From assembly GCF_008326305.1 (NCBI RefSeq), contig NZ_BIXY01000050.1, positions 1-52,338 of the forward strand: DNA of 52,338 nucleotides, written 5' to 3'. Under the pieces are notes generated by a model. It was not told the DNA's origin. It ran no database searches and saw only the letters and a list, made by a program, of their open reading frames with translations. Numbering within the stretch: the first letter of the stretch is position 1; each line of letters begins with the position of its first letter. Below are positions 23,980 through 33,144 of this stretch, piece after piece. Origin of the DNA: Dictyobacter arantiisoli (lineage in GTDB: Bacteria; Chloroflexota; Ktedonobacteria; Ktedonobacterales; Ktedonobacteraceae). Both the position numbers and the translations under genes were made by a program.

Positions 23980-24891
23980 TCATCGGGTGAGGAAGGTTGG
24001 GATGCCCTGGATGTGCATGAAGTGGATGATGCTGTCGGGATAGTAGCCTCCGAGGATGTTGAGGATGGTAATGGCGAGAAAAGCGGCAATGATCAGCGCG
24101 ATAAGGATGCGGTCCAACGAGCGAGCGCGCAGTTCGATGAGCCAGGTACGTTTGGTGACTCCGAAACAGCGCAGTTCCATGGCGTTGATGATGTCTTCCG
24201 CGCCAATAATTGAGCCGATCACCAGCGGAACGACGAGGGGAGCCATACGGGCGATTTTGCCAAAGGGTCCGCCGCGCAGTTTGTCGAGTTCGAAGCCACG
24301 GGCACGCTGGGCATCCATAGTCGTACTGAAGTCACGTCCGACGGTGGGCAGGAAGCGGAAGGTGAGATCGACGGCATAGGCAATAGAATCCGGTATGCCG
24401 AGTCCTTTGATGGCGCTTGAGATGTGGCTGGGATTGGTGGTGTAGGGCAATGAGATGGCGACGAGGGCGATGGAGAAGTTGCGCATGGCCTGGGTGATCA
24501 AGAAGGTGATGTTCTCGACACTCAATGGGAGCATGGCAGGTCCAATAAAGGGGGCATGAGCGGTAAAACCGATAAACGGAAAATAGGTGAGGATGTGTTC
24601 CTGAGTCAGATCGGCTCCCCGTACCACGTGTCCACCGGTCAGGAAGAAGTTTCCCAGCACGATCACGATGTTGATCCAGAAGATAAGCAGCCAGGCTTTT
24701 CTAGTTTCGGACCATTTCAGATGGGCCAGGCCATAGTAGATGCTCGCCAGGATCAGCGCAACGAGCATGAACCAGAAGTTGGAGGTTTGCGCGACCGCCA
24801 ATCCGAGCGCGAGCAAGAAGAGCAACTTGGCACGCGTGTCCAGCCGATGGATCGGCGAGTCCCGTTCGATATAAGGAAAATTAATGAGCAT
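23980..24891 (-). CDS. ECF transporter T component (EcfT-like)
   Basis: A 303-residue integral membrane protein, the energy-coupling subunit of an ECF-type vitamin/micronutrient importer. It starts INFPYIERDSPIHRLDTRAK, the usual EcfT beginning with SPxHRLDPRxK, and has about six hydrophobic segments. The coupling helices carry AQRARGFE and MELRCFG, equivalent to the two Ala-Arg-Gly motifs that contact the ATPases; the second is altered. The start at 24891 fits the family; the open frame extends 29 codons further upstream but that part looks non-coding. It lies 95 bp downstream of the S component on the same strand. No EcfA ATPase gene is in the window, so ATPases must be encoded elsewhere. 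Confidence 0.87.
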   Translation of the reverse strand: MLINFPYIERDSPIHRLDTRAKLLFLLALGLAVAQTSNFWFMLVALILASIYYGLAHLKWSETRKAWLLIFWINIVIVLGNFFLTGGHVVRGADLTQEHILTYFPFIGFTAHAPFIGPAMLPLSVENITFLITQAMRNFSIALVAISLPYTTNPSHISSAIKGLGIPDSIAYAVDLTFRFLPTVGRDFSTTMDAQRARGFELDKLRGGPFGKIARMAPLVVPLVIGSIIGAEDIINAMELRCFGVTKRTWLIELRARSLDRILIALIIAAFLAITILNILGGYYPDSIIHFMHIQGIPTFLTR

Positions 24892-24986
24892 AAGATCGCT
24901 ACTTCCCGTATAGTAATGACAATGTGGATGAGATGTTGGATACAGACCGTTCGATGAGATCTGTATCCAATCAATCAAGCAGTAAA

Positions 24987-25568
24987 CTAGCGGCCAGAGC
25001 GTCGCACGGCAGCGGTATAGGCAATCAGCAAGATCGGCAGGAGGATCAGTCCATTGATCAGATCTGAGGCAGCCGATGGGATGAAATCACCAATGACAGC
25101 CGCAGAGAAGCTCAGTTTGGAGACCCAGATATCGGTGATCGAAGCAAAGCCAATACCGACAACGATACCAAGGATAGCGAAGACTTCGGCGAAGATGATG
25201 TTTTTCCGCTTGAGGTAGCGACCCAATGTGTAGTAGACCACCAATCCGGTGATCAGGCCGATCAAGCCGTTGCCGAGATCCCAGTTCCACCAGACACCAG
25301 AGCCAGAGAGCCAGTCACCCAGGAGGTTGCCGACGCCGCCAGCGAAGAAGCCAACCCAGGGTCCAAAGAGGGCGGCAAAGAGCAGGGGAATGACAATCGC
25401 GGGCCGGAATGAGACGTTACCAGCGCCGGGCAGTTGCAACGCATTTGTTGCGATACTCAAGCCACCATAGAGCGCGGCTCCCAAAGCGGCATAGACGATC
25501 TTTTTGACATCGAGACCCCAGATAGTAGCCAGTTGACGAGATGAGCGTTCTTTTTCCACTGTAGCCAT
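24987..25568 (-). CDS. ECF transporter S component (UPF0397/riboflavin-type family)
   Basis: A 193-residue membrane protein with about six helices, the substrate-binding subunit of an ECF importer. The segment FGPWVGFFAGGVGNLLGDWL, then WWNWDLGNGLIGLITGL, matches the UPF0397/ECF-riboflavin S-component family. The substrate cannot be fixed by sequence reading; a vitamin or related small molecule is expected. The start at 25568 (MATVEKE) is chosen because AAAGGGTG lies just upstream and the membrane domain begins soon after; a longer frame to 25754 would add an unlikely polar extension. It is followed by EcfT. Upstream is a 120-nt leader fused to the broken EamA gene. Confidence 0.82.
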   Translation of the reverse strand: MATVEKERSSRQLATIWGLDVKKIVYAALGAALYGGLSIATNALQLPGAGNVSFRPAIVIPLLFAALFGPWVGFFAGGVGNLLGDWLSGSGVWWNWDLGNGLIGLITGLVVYYTLGRYLKRKNIIFAEVFAILGIVVGIGFASITDIWVSKLSFSAAVIGDFIPSAASDLINGLILLPILLIAYTAAVRRSGR

Positions 25569-26368
25569 GAACGTGCACCCTTTCTGCAAGACCATAAAAT
25601 ATAAGAACGAAAAAATAAATGAACAGAGAAGCCAGATAGCCTCCGCTGACCGTCCGTCCCGTCTAGCGACGGACAGCCCCCGGTTGGGACAATAATCAAG
25701 GCCAGCAGGACGTCTGGTTGCCAGAGGACGGTGCTCTGAAAGATGTGCTGCCACGGTTCAAAGAACAGGGCGGCGATCCCGCTCAGGCAGGCGACGGTGC
25801 CCAGTTGGATCACGACAAGATAGTTGATGGCGGTGCGCGCCACAAATTTTTCGGTATAGATGACCTGCAAGGCAAAAGCTATCGAGCAGAAAAAGGCGAG
25901 GATGTCGCCAGGATTGATGTGATTGAGGTCGACAAATGCGAGTAGATAGAGGCCAATTGTTGCCATACCAACACCACCCAGGGAGGTCAGACCCGGACGT
26001 GTGCGCAGAATCAACCAGGCACAGAGGGGGACCAGCGCCACCGATAATCCTGTTAAGAAGCCGGATTTACCAGAGGTGGTGTAGAGCAGGCTAAAGGTTT
26101 GTAGTCCATAGCCGAGAAAAAGGATACAGCCGAGCACGATACCGCTGCCAAAGAGAGCGCGCCGCGAACTGATCGGGACGGCCCCACGCTTTTGTGTAAG
26201 ACGTGCGAACAGCAGCAAGAGCAAGGCAGCAAAACCAAAACGCAGGGCCAGGAAGGTGAGAGGCGGCAATAGCACGATAGCGTCCTGCACCAGCACAAAA
26301 GTGATGCCCCAGATACAGGCAATGATCAGTAAAATGGCATCCGAGAGCCAGCGTCTGGTCGAAAGCAT
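25457..26368 (-). pseudogene. EamA-family transporter, 3'-truncated
   Basis: The first about 226 residues (26368 to about 25690) are an EamA/DMT drug-metabolite transporter: SDAILLIIACIWGITFVLVQ, then LRFGFAALLLLLFA and YTTSGKSGFLTGLSVALVPL, with seven of the usual ten helices. After VLLALII the frame continues for about 78 residues of non-membrane, low-likelihood text to 25457, overlapping the start of the ECF S gene. The last three helices of the second EamA repeat are missing in all frames, so the gene was cut by a deletion or rearrangement whose junction is near 25690. A fused but functional short product is possible but unlikely. Confidence 0.72.
25569..25690 (-). promoter_or_regulatory. 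Possible structured leader of the ECF S gene
   Basis: Between the end of EamA homology and the S-component start, the minus strand can form a GTCCGTC/GACGGAC hairpin (about 25651-25673), then a weaker GC-rich stem followed by a T-rich stretch (25593-25610 region) before the ribosome binding site. This could be an attenuator or riboswitch-like leader, but I cannot match it to a known class. Confidence 0.3.
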
Positions 26369-26496
26369 AATTGTTCCTTCGGTATGGTAGTTGCAGAGCT
26401 GTTCTTAACAGGATAGCGCACACAGGGGAGGTTGACAAGATGAGTCTTTCTAAAAGCTATAAGAAACATCCTGGCATGGGCCACCTTCTCCCCACC

Positions 26497-26534
26497 GCGC
26501 TATCCCAACCATACTGCGCTATCCCAACCACACT
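26497..26534. repeat. Tandem 19-bp repeat upstream of amino-acid permease
   Basis: GCGCTATCCCAACCATACT (26497-26515) is followed directly by a copy with one mismatch (26516-26534). It lies in the 314-bp gap between the divergent EamA remnant and the permease and could be a binding site for a regulator. Nothing else is evident in that gap. Confidence 0.7.
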
Positions 26535-26682
26535 GTAACATTCTCTGTTGCGCTGGCGTGTTTTCAATGCAGACTTGCATTATCAGACAGACTGCTTGTT
26601 CGCCATCAAGCAAGCACGGCATTATTCATCGGCTGGCGACCGCTGTTCCCACTGACGCAGCAGGAGAAGGAGAAGGAGAGAT

Positions 26683-28131
26683 ATGGCAACCACACGCTCG
26701 CGAAACCAAAGTATCTGGCGCATCAAGCCGATTGACATTATTTTGAAACAGGGGGATGAGACTGATAAGTCCCTCAAGCGAACGCTCGGCCCCATCAGCA
26801 TTACCGCAATGGGAGTGGGGGCAATTGTGGGTACGGGTATTTTTGTGCTGACCGGCATTGCCGCCGCCAATTATGCCGGTCCAGGCTTGATCCTCTCGTT
26901 CATCGTAGCAGGTATTGCCAGCGGGCTGGCTGCGATTTGTTATGCTGAGTTTGCCAGTTCAGTACCCATTTCAGGCAGTGCTTATACCTATTCCTATGCG
27001 ACTCTGGGCGAGATAGTCGCCTGGATCATTGGTTGGGATCTGATTCTGGAATATGCTGTGGGCGCAGCGGCCGTGAGTATCGGCTGGGCGGGCTACTTTA
27101 CGGATCTTTTTCGCGGCGTATTAGGCATTCATATTCCAGTGGCGCTGACCTCCACCCCGTTTTCGGGCGGGATTATCAATCTACCAGCCGTGATCATCAT
27201 TCTTCTGATTACCATCCTGCTGATATGCGGCACCTCAGAGAGCAGCACCTTCAATAATGTGGTTGTCAGCATAAAAATCCTGGTAATCCTCTTCTTCATT
27301 ATTATCGGTATCGGACACATCAATCCAGCCAACTGGCATCCATTTCTGCCCTATGGCGCGGGCGGTGTGTTCCGAGGGGCCAGTATCATCTTCTTCGCCT
27401 ATATCGGCTTTGATCAGATCTCAACCTCAGCCGAGGAGGCGCGCAATCCTTCACGCGACCTCCCTCTAGGTATTATTACCAGCCTCATAATTTGTACCAT
27501 CCTTTATATCTCCGTCACCGCCGTCCTGACAGGGATGGTATCCTATACGCAATTGAATGTTGCTTCGCCCGTCTCCCATGCCTTGATCCTGATAGGACTT
27601 AATATCGCTGGCTCGATCATCTCAGTAGGGGCCCTGTGTGGCCTGACCACTGTCTTGCTGGTCCTGCTCTATGGACAGAGCCGCATCTTCTTCGCAATGG
27701 CCCGCGATGGGCTCCTGCCTGGCTTCTTCTCACACATACATCCACGCTTCCGCACCCCCTACTTATCCAGCATCCTGGTCGGAATTGTCGTAGCACTTGT
27801 GGCTGGCTTCACCCCTATCGATATCGTCGCCGAACTCACGAATATTGGAACCCTGGCCGCCTTTGTCCTGGTATCTGGTGCCATCCTGATTCTCAGAAAA
27901 ACGCAGCCTGATCTGCGCAGAAAATTCCGCGTCCCCTTCGTACCAGTCGTACCCATTCTCTCAATGCTTGCCTCTCTGGTCCTGGTCGTCAGCCTGCCCC
28001 TCATCACGATTGGACGCTTCATCATCTGGCTCATTCTGGGATTAATCGTCTACTTTGCCTACAGCAAACGCACCAGCCATCTTGAACGCGACAGGCATGT
28101 CCCGGCACCACCACATGATGTAATCACTTAA
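26683..28131 (+). CDS. APC-family amino acid permease (cationic amino acid transporter type)
   Basis: A 482-residue membrane protein with about twelve helices of the APC superfamily. The first helix has GVGAIVGTGIFVLTG (unwound TM1 substrate site), followed by AGIASGLAAICYAEFASSVP and SGSAYTYSYATLGE, the signature of the CAT/YfnA branch. TM6 contains FFAYIGFDQISTSAEEARNP, the standard second substrate-contact segment. Expected role: proton- or exchange-driven uptake of amino acids across the cytoplasmic membrane. A strong GGAGAAGGAG ribosome binding site precedes the ATG. It is a single-gene unit followed by a small hairpin. Confidence 0.93.
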   Translation: MATTRSRNQSIWRIKPIDIILKQGDETDKSLKRTLGPISITAMGVGAIVGTGIFVLTGIAAANYAGPGLILSFIVAGIASGLAAICYAEFASSVPISGSAYTYSYATLGEIVAWIIGWDLILEYAVGAAAVSIGWAGYFTDLFRGVLGIHIPVALTSTPFSGGIINLPAVIIILLITILLICGTSESSTFNNVVVSIKILVILFFIIIGIGHINPANWHPFLPYGAGGVFRGASIIFFAYIGFDQISTSAEEARNPSRDLPLGIITSLIICTILYISVTAVLTGMVSYTQLNVASPVSHALILIGLNIAGSIISVGALCGLTTVLLVLLYGQSRIFFAMARDGLLPGFFSHIHPRFRTPYLSSILVGIVVALVAGFTPIDIVAELTNIGTLAAFVLVSGAILILRKTQPDLRRKFRVPFVPVVPILSMLASLVLVVSLPLITIGRFIIWLILGLIVYFAYSKRTSHLERDRHVPAPPHDVIT

Positions 28132-28163
28132 TGCTCTTTTTTATCGGTGGTGCAGTAGCATAA

Positions 28164-28184
28164 CCCTCATTGCAAGAATGAGGG
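28164..28184 (+). terminator. Weak hairpin after permease gene
   Basis: CCCTCATT (28164-28171) pairs with AATGAGGG (28177-28184) around a 5-nt loop, 33 nt after the stop. No U-tract follows, so terminator function is tentative. Confidence 0.4.
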
Positions 28185-28398
28185 AGACGTTGGTGTGGTG
28201 AATCTTTCCACCGTAGAGGGATGAATTGCGTAGGAACTCATCAAGCGTCTGGGAAAGAGATGTTGTATAATTCTTATCATTCGATTTCGTACCGCTTTTC
28301 TGTTTTTAGGAATAATCAAGCAAGCGTAGAAAAACACATCGCCTGTCACCATTCAGGATACAAAGCTCTTGTGCTGTCAGATAAGGAGTAAACAAGCT

Positions 28399-29142
28399 TT
28401 GAGCAATACGATACGAAGCACGCAACGAGTATTGGCCTTGCAACACGTCGCGATCAATCCTCCTGGGCTCGTCGGGGAGGCATTGCGACGACACCGCATT
28501 CCCTATGATATCGTGCAGGTTGCCAACGAGGCATTACCAGATCCCACTCAGTACAGCGCGATTGTGAGTTTTGGGGGTATACAGCATGTCTATGAAGAGG
28601 GAGAAACGCCCTATCACTACATCAAGCAGGAAGAGAAGATGCTCCACACTGCGGTAGAAATAGGCATCCCTGTGCTGGGCATCTGCCTGGGTAGCCAGAT
28701 CCTGGCGCACGCCTTTGGCGCAAACGTCAAGGCACAACCACCTGCTAAAATTGGCTTTTTAGAGATCCAATTTACGCCCGAGGGACAGCAAGATCCTATT
28801 TATCAAGGCTTCACAAACTTCGAGCAGGCATTTCACTGGCACGGAGATATCTTTGAGAATCCTGCTGGCGCAACCCTCCTCGCCCATCATAACTCTGGCA
28901 AACATCACGCCTTTCGCATCGGGCAGCACGCCTACGGCTTACAATATCATGTCGAGCTGACCGCCCAGATGTTAGAGCATTGGTTGAATGATCCCTCCTC
29001 GCGGCACGATTTTATCGAGGATCGCGGCATCAAAGCCTATAATAAGGTCATACAGGAACGCCCACAGCTCTATCCTCTCTATCATACACACTCACAACTA
29101 TTAATAGAAAACTTCCTGCGCATCAGTCATCTCATTAATTGA
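28399..29142 (+). CDS. Class I glutamine amidotransferase-like protein
   Basis: A 247-residue protein with a GATase1 fold. The nucleophile elbow is GICLGSQ with Cys96; the His-Glu pair is in YGLQYHVEL near residue 190. It resembles free-standing GMP-synthase-glutaminase-like proteins (YfeJ/GuaA-domain type), which hydrolyse glutamine or gamma-glutamyl compounds. No partner synthetase is adjacent, so the acceptor or substrate is unknown. The start is taken as TTG at 28399: AAGGAG at 28383-28388 lies 10 nt upstream, whereas the frame extends further without a ribosome binding site. Confidence 0.8.
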   Translation: MSNTIRSTQRVLALQHVAINPPGLVGEALRRHRIPYDIVQVANEALPDPTQYSAIVSFGGIQHVYEEGETPYHYIKQEEKMLHTAVEIGIPVLGICLGSQILAHAFGANVKAQPPAKIGFLEIQFTPEGQQDPIYQGFTNFEQAFHWHGDIFENPAGATLLAHHNSGKHHAFRIGQHAYGLQYHVELTAQMLEHWLNDPSSRHDFIEDRGIKAYNKVIQERPQLYPLYHTHSQLLIENFLRISHLIN

Positions 29143-29281
29143 TGAGCCAGGTCGAATAAATACGAGAGAGAAACATAGTATGCATATCATTCGTGATAGT
29201 GTCTGGAGTTGTTAGTACTACTGTGTGAATCATCCGTATGCCAACAGGTAGAGGTAGACAATAAACCAATGGAGGTAGATG

Positions 29282-30283
29282 ATGCTTATTGCAGGTGATA
29301 TTGGTGGAACCAAAACGATTCTTGCCGCTTATGCCCACGACTCAAGTCCCAGCAAGCCTATTGTACAAAGACAATATGTCAGCGCGCAGTATCCCAATCT
29401 GGAGACCATCACCAACGAATTCCTGAACGAGGTTAATCTGCCTATTCATTACGCTTATTTTGCCGTAGCCGGTCCCATTATCAACGGGACCGCCAAGCTC
29501 ACGAATCTGCCCTGGAAACTAAGCGAGCAGGGCTTTCAACGCCCCCCGGGAATCTTCTCGATCCGTTTAATGAATGATCTGGAAGCCATCGCCAACTCCA
29601 TCCCTCACCTTCTGCCACAGGATATCCAGACCATCAACACAGGAAAATCGCAGTCCAATGGTGCCAAGGCCGTCATAGCACCGGGCACCGGGCTTGGACA
29701 GGCCTATCTGGCCTGGGATGGGCATGAGTATCGCGCTCACGCCTCCGAAGGCGGACACGCCTCATTCGCCCCTCATAATGATCAAGAAGTGCAACTGCTT
29801 CAATATCTCTGGAAACAAATGAAACATGTGAGCGTTGAGTCAGTTTGTTCCGGCATTGGTGTGCCCAACATCTACGACTTCGTCAAGGAGAGCCAGCAAT
29901 TAAAGGAAAAGCCAGAGGTAGTCAGCAACTTTGAAGGCATTCCCCGCTCCGAGCGCACACGCGTGATCTTTGATGAAGCCCTCAAAGCGGACGAACCAGA
30001 TGCCATCTGTAGCAAGACGCTGGTAGTCTTTCTGAATATTCTGGGTGCGGAGACCGGCAATCTGGCACTCAAACAACTGGCAACCAGCGGCATCTATCTC
30101 TCCGGTGGTATTGCCATGCATCTGCGCTCAGTACTGGGCGATGGGCGCTTCATGCAAACCTTCGTCGAAAAGGGGCGTATGAGTGAAATGCTCCAACAGA
30201 TCCCCATCCACATCATGCTCACCCGTGCCGCCCTGCTCGGCGTCGCTGGCTATGGCCTCAAAGAACTCTACCGCCATGCCTGA
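29282..30283 (+). CDS. glk: Glucokinase
   Basis: A 333-residue bacterial glucokinase of the Glk (non-ROK) family. The N-terminus MLIAGDIGGTKT is the phosphate-1 ATP motif; FAVAGPI and LTNLPWKLSE follow. The glucose site includes the LMNDLEAIA segment (catalytic Asp) and PGTGLGQAYL; HASEGGHASFAP contributes a His/Glu pair typical of the family. YLSGGIAM near residue 278 is the adenosine motif. Reaction: ATP plus glucose to glucose 6-phosphate in the cytosol. GGAGG at 29271-29275 is 6 nt before this ATG and 3 nt before the preceding one. Gnd lies 3 kb downstream, so glucose could feed the oxidative pentose phosphate route. Confidence 0.93.
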   Translation: MLIAGDIGGTKTILAAYAHDSSPSKPIVQRQYVSAQYPNLETITNEFLNEVNLPIHYAYFAVAGPIINGTAKLTNLPWKLSEQGFQRPPGIFSIRLMNDLEAIANSIPHLLPQDIQTINTGKSQSNGAKAVIAPGTGLGQAYLAWDGHEYRAHASEGGHASFAPHNDQEVQLLQYLWKQMKHVSVESVCSGIGVPNIYDFVKESQQLKEKPEVVSNFEGIPRSERTRVIFDEALKADEPDAICSKTLVVFLNILGAETGNLALKQLATSGIYLSGGIAMHLRSVLGDGRFMQTFVEKGRMSEMLQQIPIHIMLTRAALLGVAGYGLKELYRHA

Positions 30284-30323
30284 GACAAATATATTTATAA
30301 CTCATAGTTGATTTTGAGCGTTT

Positions 30324-30761
30324 TTAAGGGGTGGGGTGATCAGTGAGGGCTTCGAGAGTACGGACAAGCGCGGGTCCGGCTGAGCGAAGCTCCGTCCTAT
30401 GGAGCAAGGAGAGGTGCCTGAGCACGGTTTCGCCAGCAGTGGTTAACGTGATCAGCACCCGGCGCTGATCCGCTGTATCACGAGTACGCTGGACAAAACC
30501 ATGCTCGGCCATACGGTCAAGGAGTTCAACAGTACTATGATGCCGGAGTTGCAAGCGTTCAGCAAGAGCGCTGATCGTGACGTTGCCTTGCATGGAAAGA
30601 CCTTTGAGCGCCAACAATAGTTGATGCTGCTGTGGCTCAAGGCCAGCCGCCCGGGCCGATTCTTCACTGAAGCGCATAAAACGGCGAATCTCATACCGGA
30701 ATTCACTCAGTGCCTGATAATCCATATCGGAAAGCTCTTCATCGAACATAGTCGTATCCAT
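30324..30761 (-). CDS. MarR-family transcriptional regulator
   Basis: A 145-residue winged-helix regulator. Helical N-terminus (residues 10-60), then the DNA-binding part: ISALAERLQLRHHSTVELLDRM (recognition helix about residues 72-88) and the wing VQRTRDTADQRRVLITLTTAG, with the D-x-R-R-V motif characteristic of MarR proteins. The C-terminal dimerisation helix is short. It is encoded 43 bp downstream of the ClC channel start-side neighbour on the same strand, ending convergently with glucokinase. Ligand and targets are unknown. Confidence 0.9.
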   Translation of the reverse strand: MDTTMFDEELSDMDYQALSEFRYEIRRFMRFSEESARAAGLEPQQHQLLLALKGLSMQGNVTISALAERLQLRHHSTVELLDRMAEHGFVQRTRDTADQRRVLITLTTAGETVLRHLSLLHRTELRSAGPALVRTLEALTDHPTP

Positions 30762-30804
30762 GCCCTGTCATCTTCTTCACTAATGCTCGTTCACACTCGA
30801 TCCA

Positions 30805-32703
30805 TTATACGTCAATGGTTTCCTTCTCCAAAACGCTCTCCTTGCCACTCTGCCCACGCCGTGGCAGGAGCAAACGCAATTGAAGAGGACGTTCCCGTAT
30901 CCGCTCCTCGGCTAGATTATGCGTGCGGGCCCTCAAGAGCGCGCTGAGCGAGATCATACCTAATAGTTTTGGCGTCGTGGAATCTTCAACCACAGGCAGA
31001 CGCGTAAAACCGCTCACTGCCATACGGTTAATCACTTCACGCAATGGTTCATTCGCATACGCCACTACAGGTCGTTGTTTGATCAATGTCCCGATGGACC
31101 AGTTCTCCACCTTCGCGTCAGTTTGCTGAAGGAACGCCTGCAAATCGTTGCGTGTTACCACACCCAGCAACTGCTGCTCAACGTTCACAACAGGATGCAG
31201 ATGCTGCATGCGCCCACCCTGCTGAGCACCACCTTGCAGCAATGTCACCACATCCGCACGTGAAACGGTATCCGGCAGCGCCACGACATCCGTGCGCATC
31301 ACCTCACGCGCAAAGAGCAGTTCCAAAGGATCGATGGCATACTCACGGCTCAGATGATAACCACGACGACTGATCTTCTCCGTCAGGATCGAGCGACGCA
31401 TGACCAGGACCGTGAAGCCATGAGCGACAATGACCGCAATCAGCAATGGCAACAGGGCGTTCATATCGTGGGTCAATTCCAGGGCAAAGATAATCGCGGT
31501 GAAGGGTGAACGCATCGTGCCACCCAGCATCGCGGCCATACTGATCAAGGCCCAGAAGCCTGCTCCCTCGGCTGGCAAAAACAGTCCTTCAATGCCACCA
31601 AGCGCGCATCCCATCATAAGCAAGGGAGCAAGCACACCACCTGAGGTTCCAGAGCCCAGAGACACAGACCAGATGATCGACTTGACCACCAGTACGCCCA
31701 CGATAAGTTGCAACGAAACATTACCCTGTAGCAATGTACCGATTGTATCATAACCTACACCAAGGGCCGGTGGAAAGATCAGCCCACCAATACCGATCAC
31801 TAATCCTCCCAGCATCGGCCACCACATCCAATGGATCGGCAAACGATGAAATATATCTTCAAAGAAGTAGACCGCCATGGTCAGCAGCGAAGATAAGCCA
31901 CCCGCCAGCAGACCTGCCAGGACACATCCCAGAAAGCCTGCCACGCCAATAAACGCGCTATGGGGTGGGACTGGAAACAGGGGTCCGCCGCCCAGGATAA
32001 AATGACGTAGGATCGCGGCACTGGCACTGGCAAGCGCGACCGGGACCAGACTGCGCGGCTTCCATTCAAACAGTAATAATTCAACCGCCAGCAGTACCGA
32101 AGCCACAGGTGCCGCGAAGGTCGCCGACATACCCGCCGCCGCGCCTGCCACCAGCAGCGTCTTGCGCTCCGTACTCGTCAGATGAAAGAGCTGTGCGATC
32201 ATAGAGCCAAAAGCACCACCGGTCATAATGATGGGACCCTCGGCACCGAATGGACCACCGGAACCAATCGAGATCGCAGACGAGATTGGCTTCAAGATCG
32301 CCACCTTCGGCTCTACCTTGCTGCCATTCATTAAAATAGACTCAATAGCCTCGGGGATACCGTGTCCACGGATACGCTCAGAACCATACCGTGCCATCAA
32401 ACCGATCAACAGAGCACCGATAACGGGCACGATCACTTCAAACACGCCCAACGTATTGGCCGCCGGCGAAACAAGATCTGTTCCCCAGCGTTGAAAAAAG
32501 AAAAGATTGGTAAAAATACCGATCAGCTTTAATAAAAGAAACGCGATAAAAGTGCTGGCAATACCGATCACAATCGCCAGCAGGGCAATAAAAAGCATGC
32601 GCGGCGTCGTCGTAAAGTCACCCGGTTGCCTGACTCTGTCTATAGCTTCGATAGTATCAGTTTCGAATGTACGCGGCTGACGCGCAATGGTAGAAGATGC
32701 CAT
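30805..32703 (-). CDS. ClC-family chloride channel/transporter with CBS domains
   Basis: A 632-residue membrane protein. The ClC core (residues about 35-445) carries the selectivity-filter segments: RGHGIPEAIES (usual GSGIP, here with His for Ser), GSGGPFGAEGPIIMTGG with the gating Glu of GxEGP, and GSGTSGGVLAPLLMMG. Two CBS domains follow (about residues 465-590; AREVMRTDVVALPDTVSRAD and the VAYANEPLREVINRM region) and probably bind adenine nucleotides to regulate transport. Role: chloride conductance or Cl-/H+ exchange across the cytoplasmic membrane. The ATG at 32703 is preferred to the upstream TTG because AAAAGG is 7-8 nt away. Confidence 0.93.
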   Translation of the reverse strand: MASSTIARQPRTFETDTIEAIDRVRQPGDFTTTPRMLFIALLAIVIGIASTFIAFLLLKLIGIFTNLFFFQRWGTDLVSPAANTLGVFEVIVPVIGALLIGLMARYGSERIRGHGIPEAIESILMNGSKVEPKVAILKPISSAISIGSGGPFGAEGPIIMTGGAFGSMIAQLFHLTSTERKTLLVAGAAAGMSATFAAPVASVLLAVELLLFEWKPRSLVPVALASASAAILRHFILGGGPLFPVPPHSAFIGVAGFLGCVLAGLLAGGLSSLLTMAVYFFEDIFHRLPIHWMWWPMLGGLVIGIGGLIFPPALGVGYDTIGTLLQGNVSLQLIVGVLVVKSIIWSVSLGSGTSGGVLAPLLMMGCALGGIEGLFLPAEGAGFWALISMAAMLGGTMRSPFTAIIFALELTHDMNALLPLLIAVIVAHGFTVLVMRRSILTEKISRRGYHLSREYAIDPLELLFAREVMRTDVVALPDTVSRADVVTLLQGGAQQGGRMQHLHPVVNVEQQLLGVVTRNDLQAFLQQTDAKVENWSIGTLIKQRPVVAYANEPLREVINRMAVSGFTRLPVVEDSTTPKLLGMISLSALLRARTHNLAEERIRERPLQLRLLLPRRGQSGKESVLEKETIDV

Positions 32704-33144
32704 GGGCAAGCCTTTTCCTCCTCATTTATTGAGAGCAACTCTTGTGTCTGTTCTCATCTGTCAGCAATTATATCGTAACACGATACAATTTCGCAAGAGG
32801 TCAAAGAGAGCCACCCATAGAGCGGGCCAGATCCCTTGCGGTCGGGCTCGTGAAGCGTGCAAATGGGGTGCGTGGTCCTCCACAAAGCACTGCCTGTAAA
32901 TAAGTCCTGCGAAGAATTCCCAAACGTGGTATAGTATTGGATGGAAAATGTATGCGACATACATCAAGCATATTGTTTGCGATCAGGGAACCTGCTGTCG
33001 TTACCCTGGAACGGCGGCTGAACTGTGTTCACAACTATCGCAGGAAGATATTTTCTCTGCTCTGTTCGTAACATGCTACTAAGACCGTGTAGATGGTTGC
33101 GTGTAAAAATACGAACATGCGAAAGAACGAAAGGACACTTTATA
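32704..33144. other. Intergenic region between divergent ClC and 6-phosphogluconate dehydrogenase genes
   Basis: About 440 bp that must hold both divergent promoters. I see a short palindrome GAACTGTGTTC around 33019-33029 that could be a regulator site, but no confident -35/-10 pair and no gene. Confidence 0.4.

Noticed and set aside
23602-24089. Open frames within palindrome copy B and beside it
   Set aside because: They reflect the symmetry of the repeat; the same frames appear in copies A and C with different endings.
23980-24978. Longer EcfT start at 24978
   Set aside because: The extra 29 residues are unlike any EcfT N-terminus; ATG 24891 begins the conserved region.
24987-25754. Longer S-component start at 25754
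   Set aside because: The extension runs through the leader region and EamA junction, and no family member has it.
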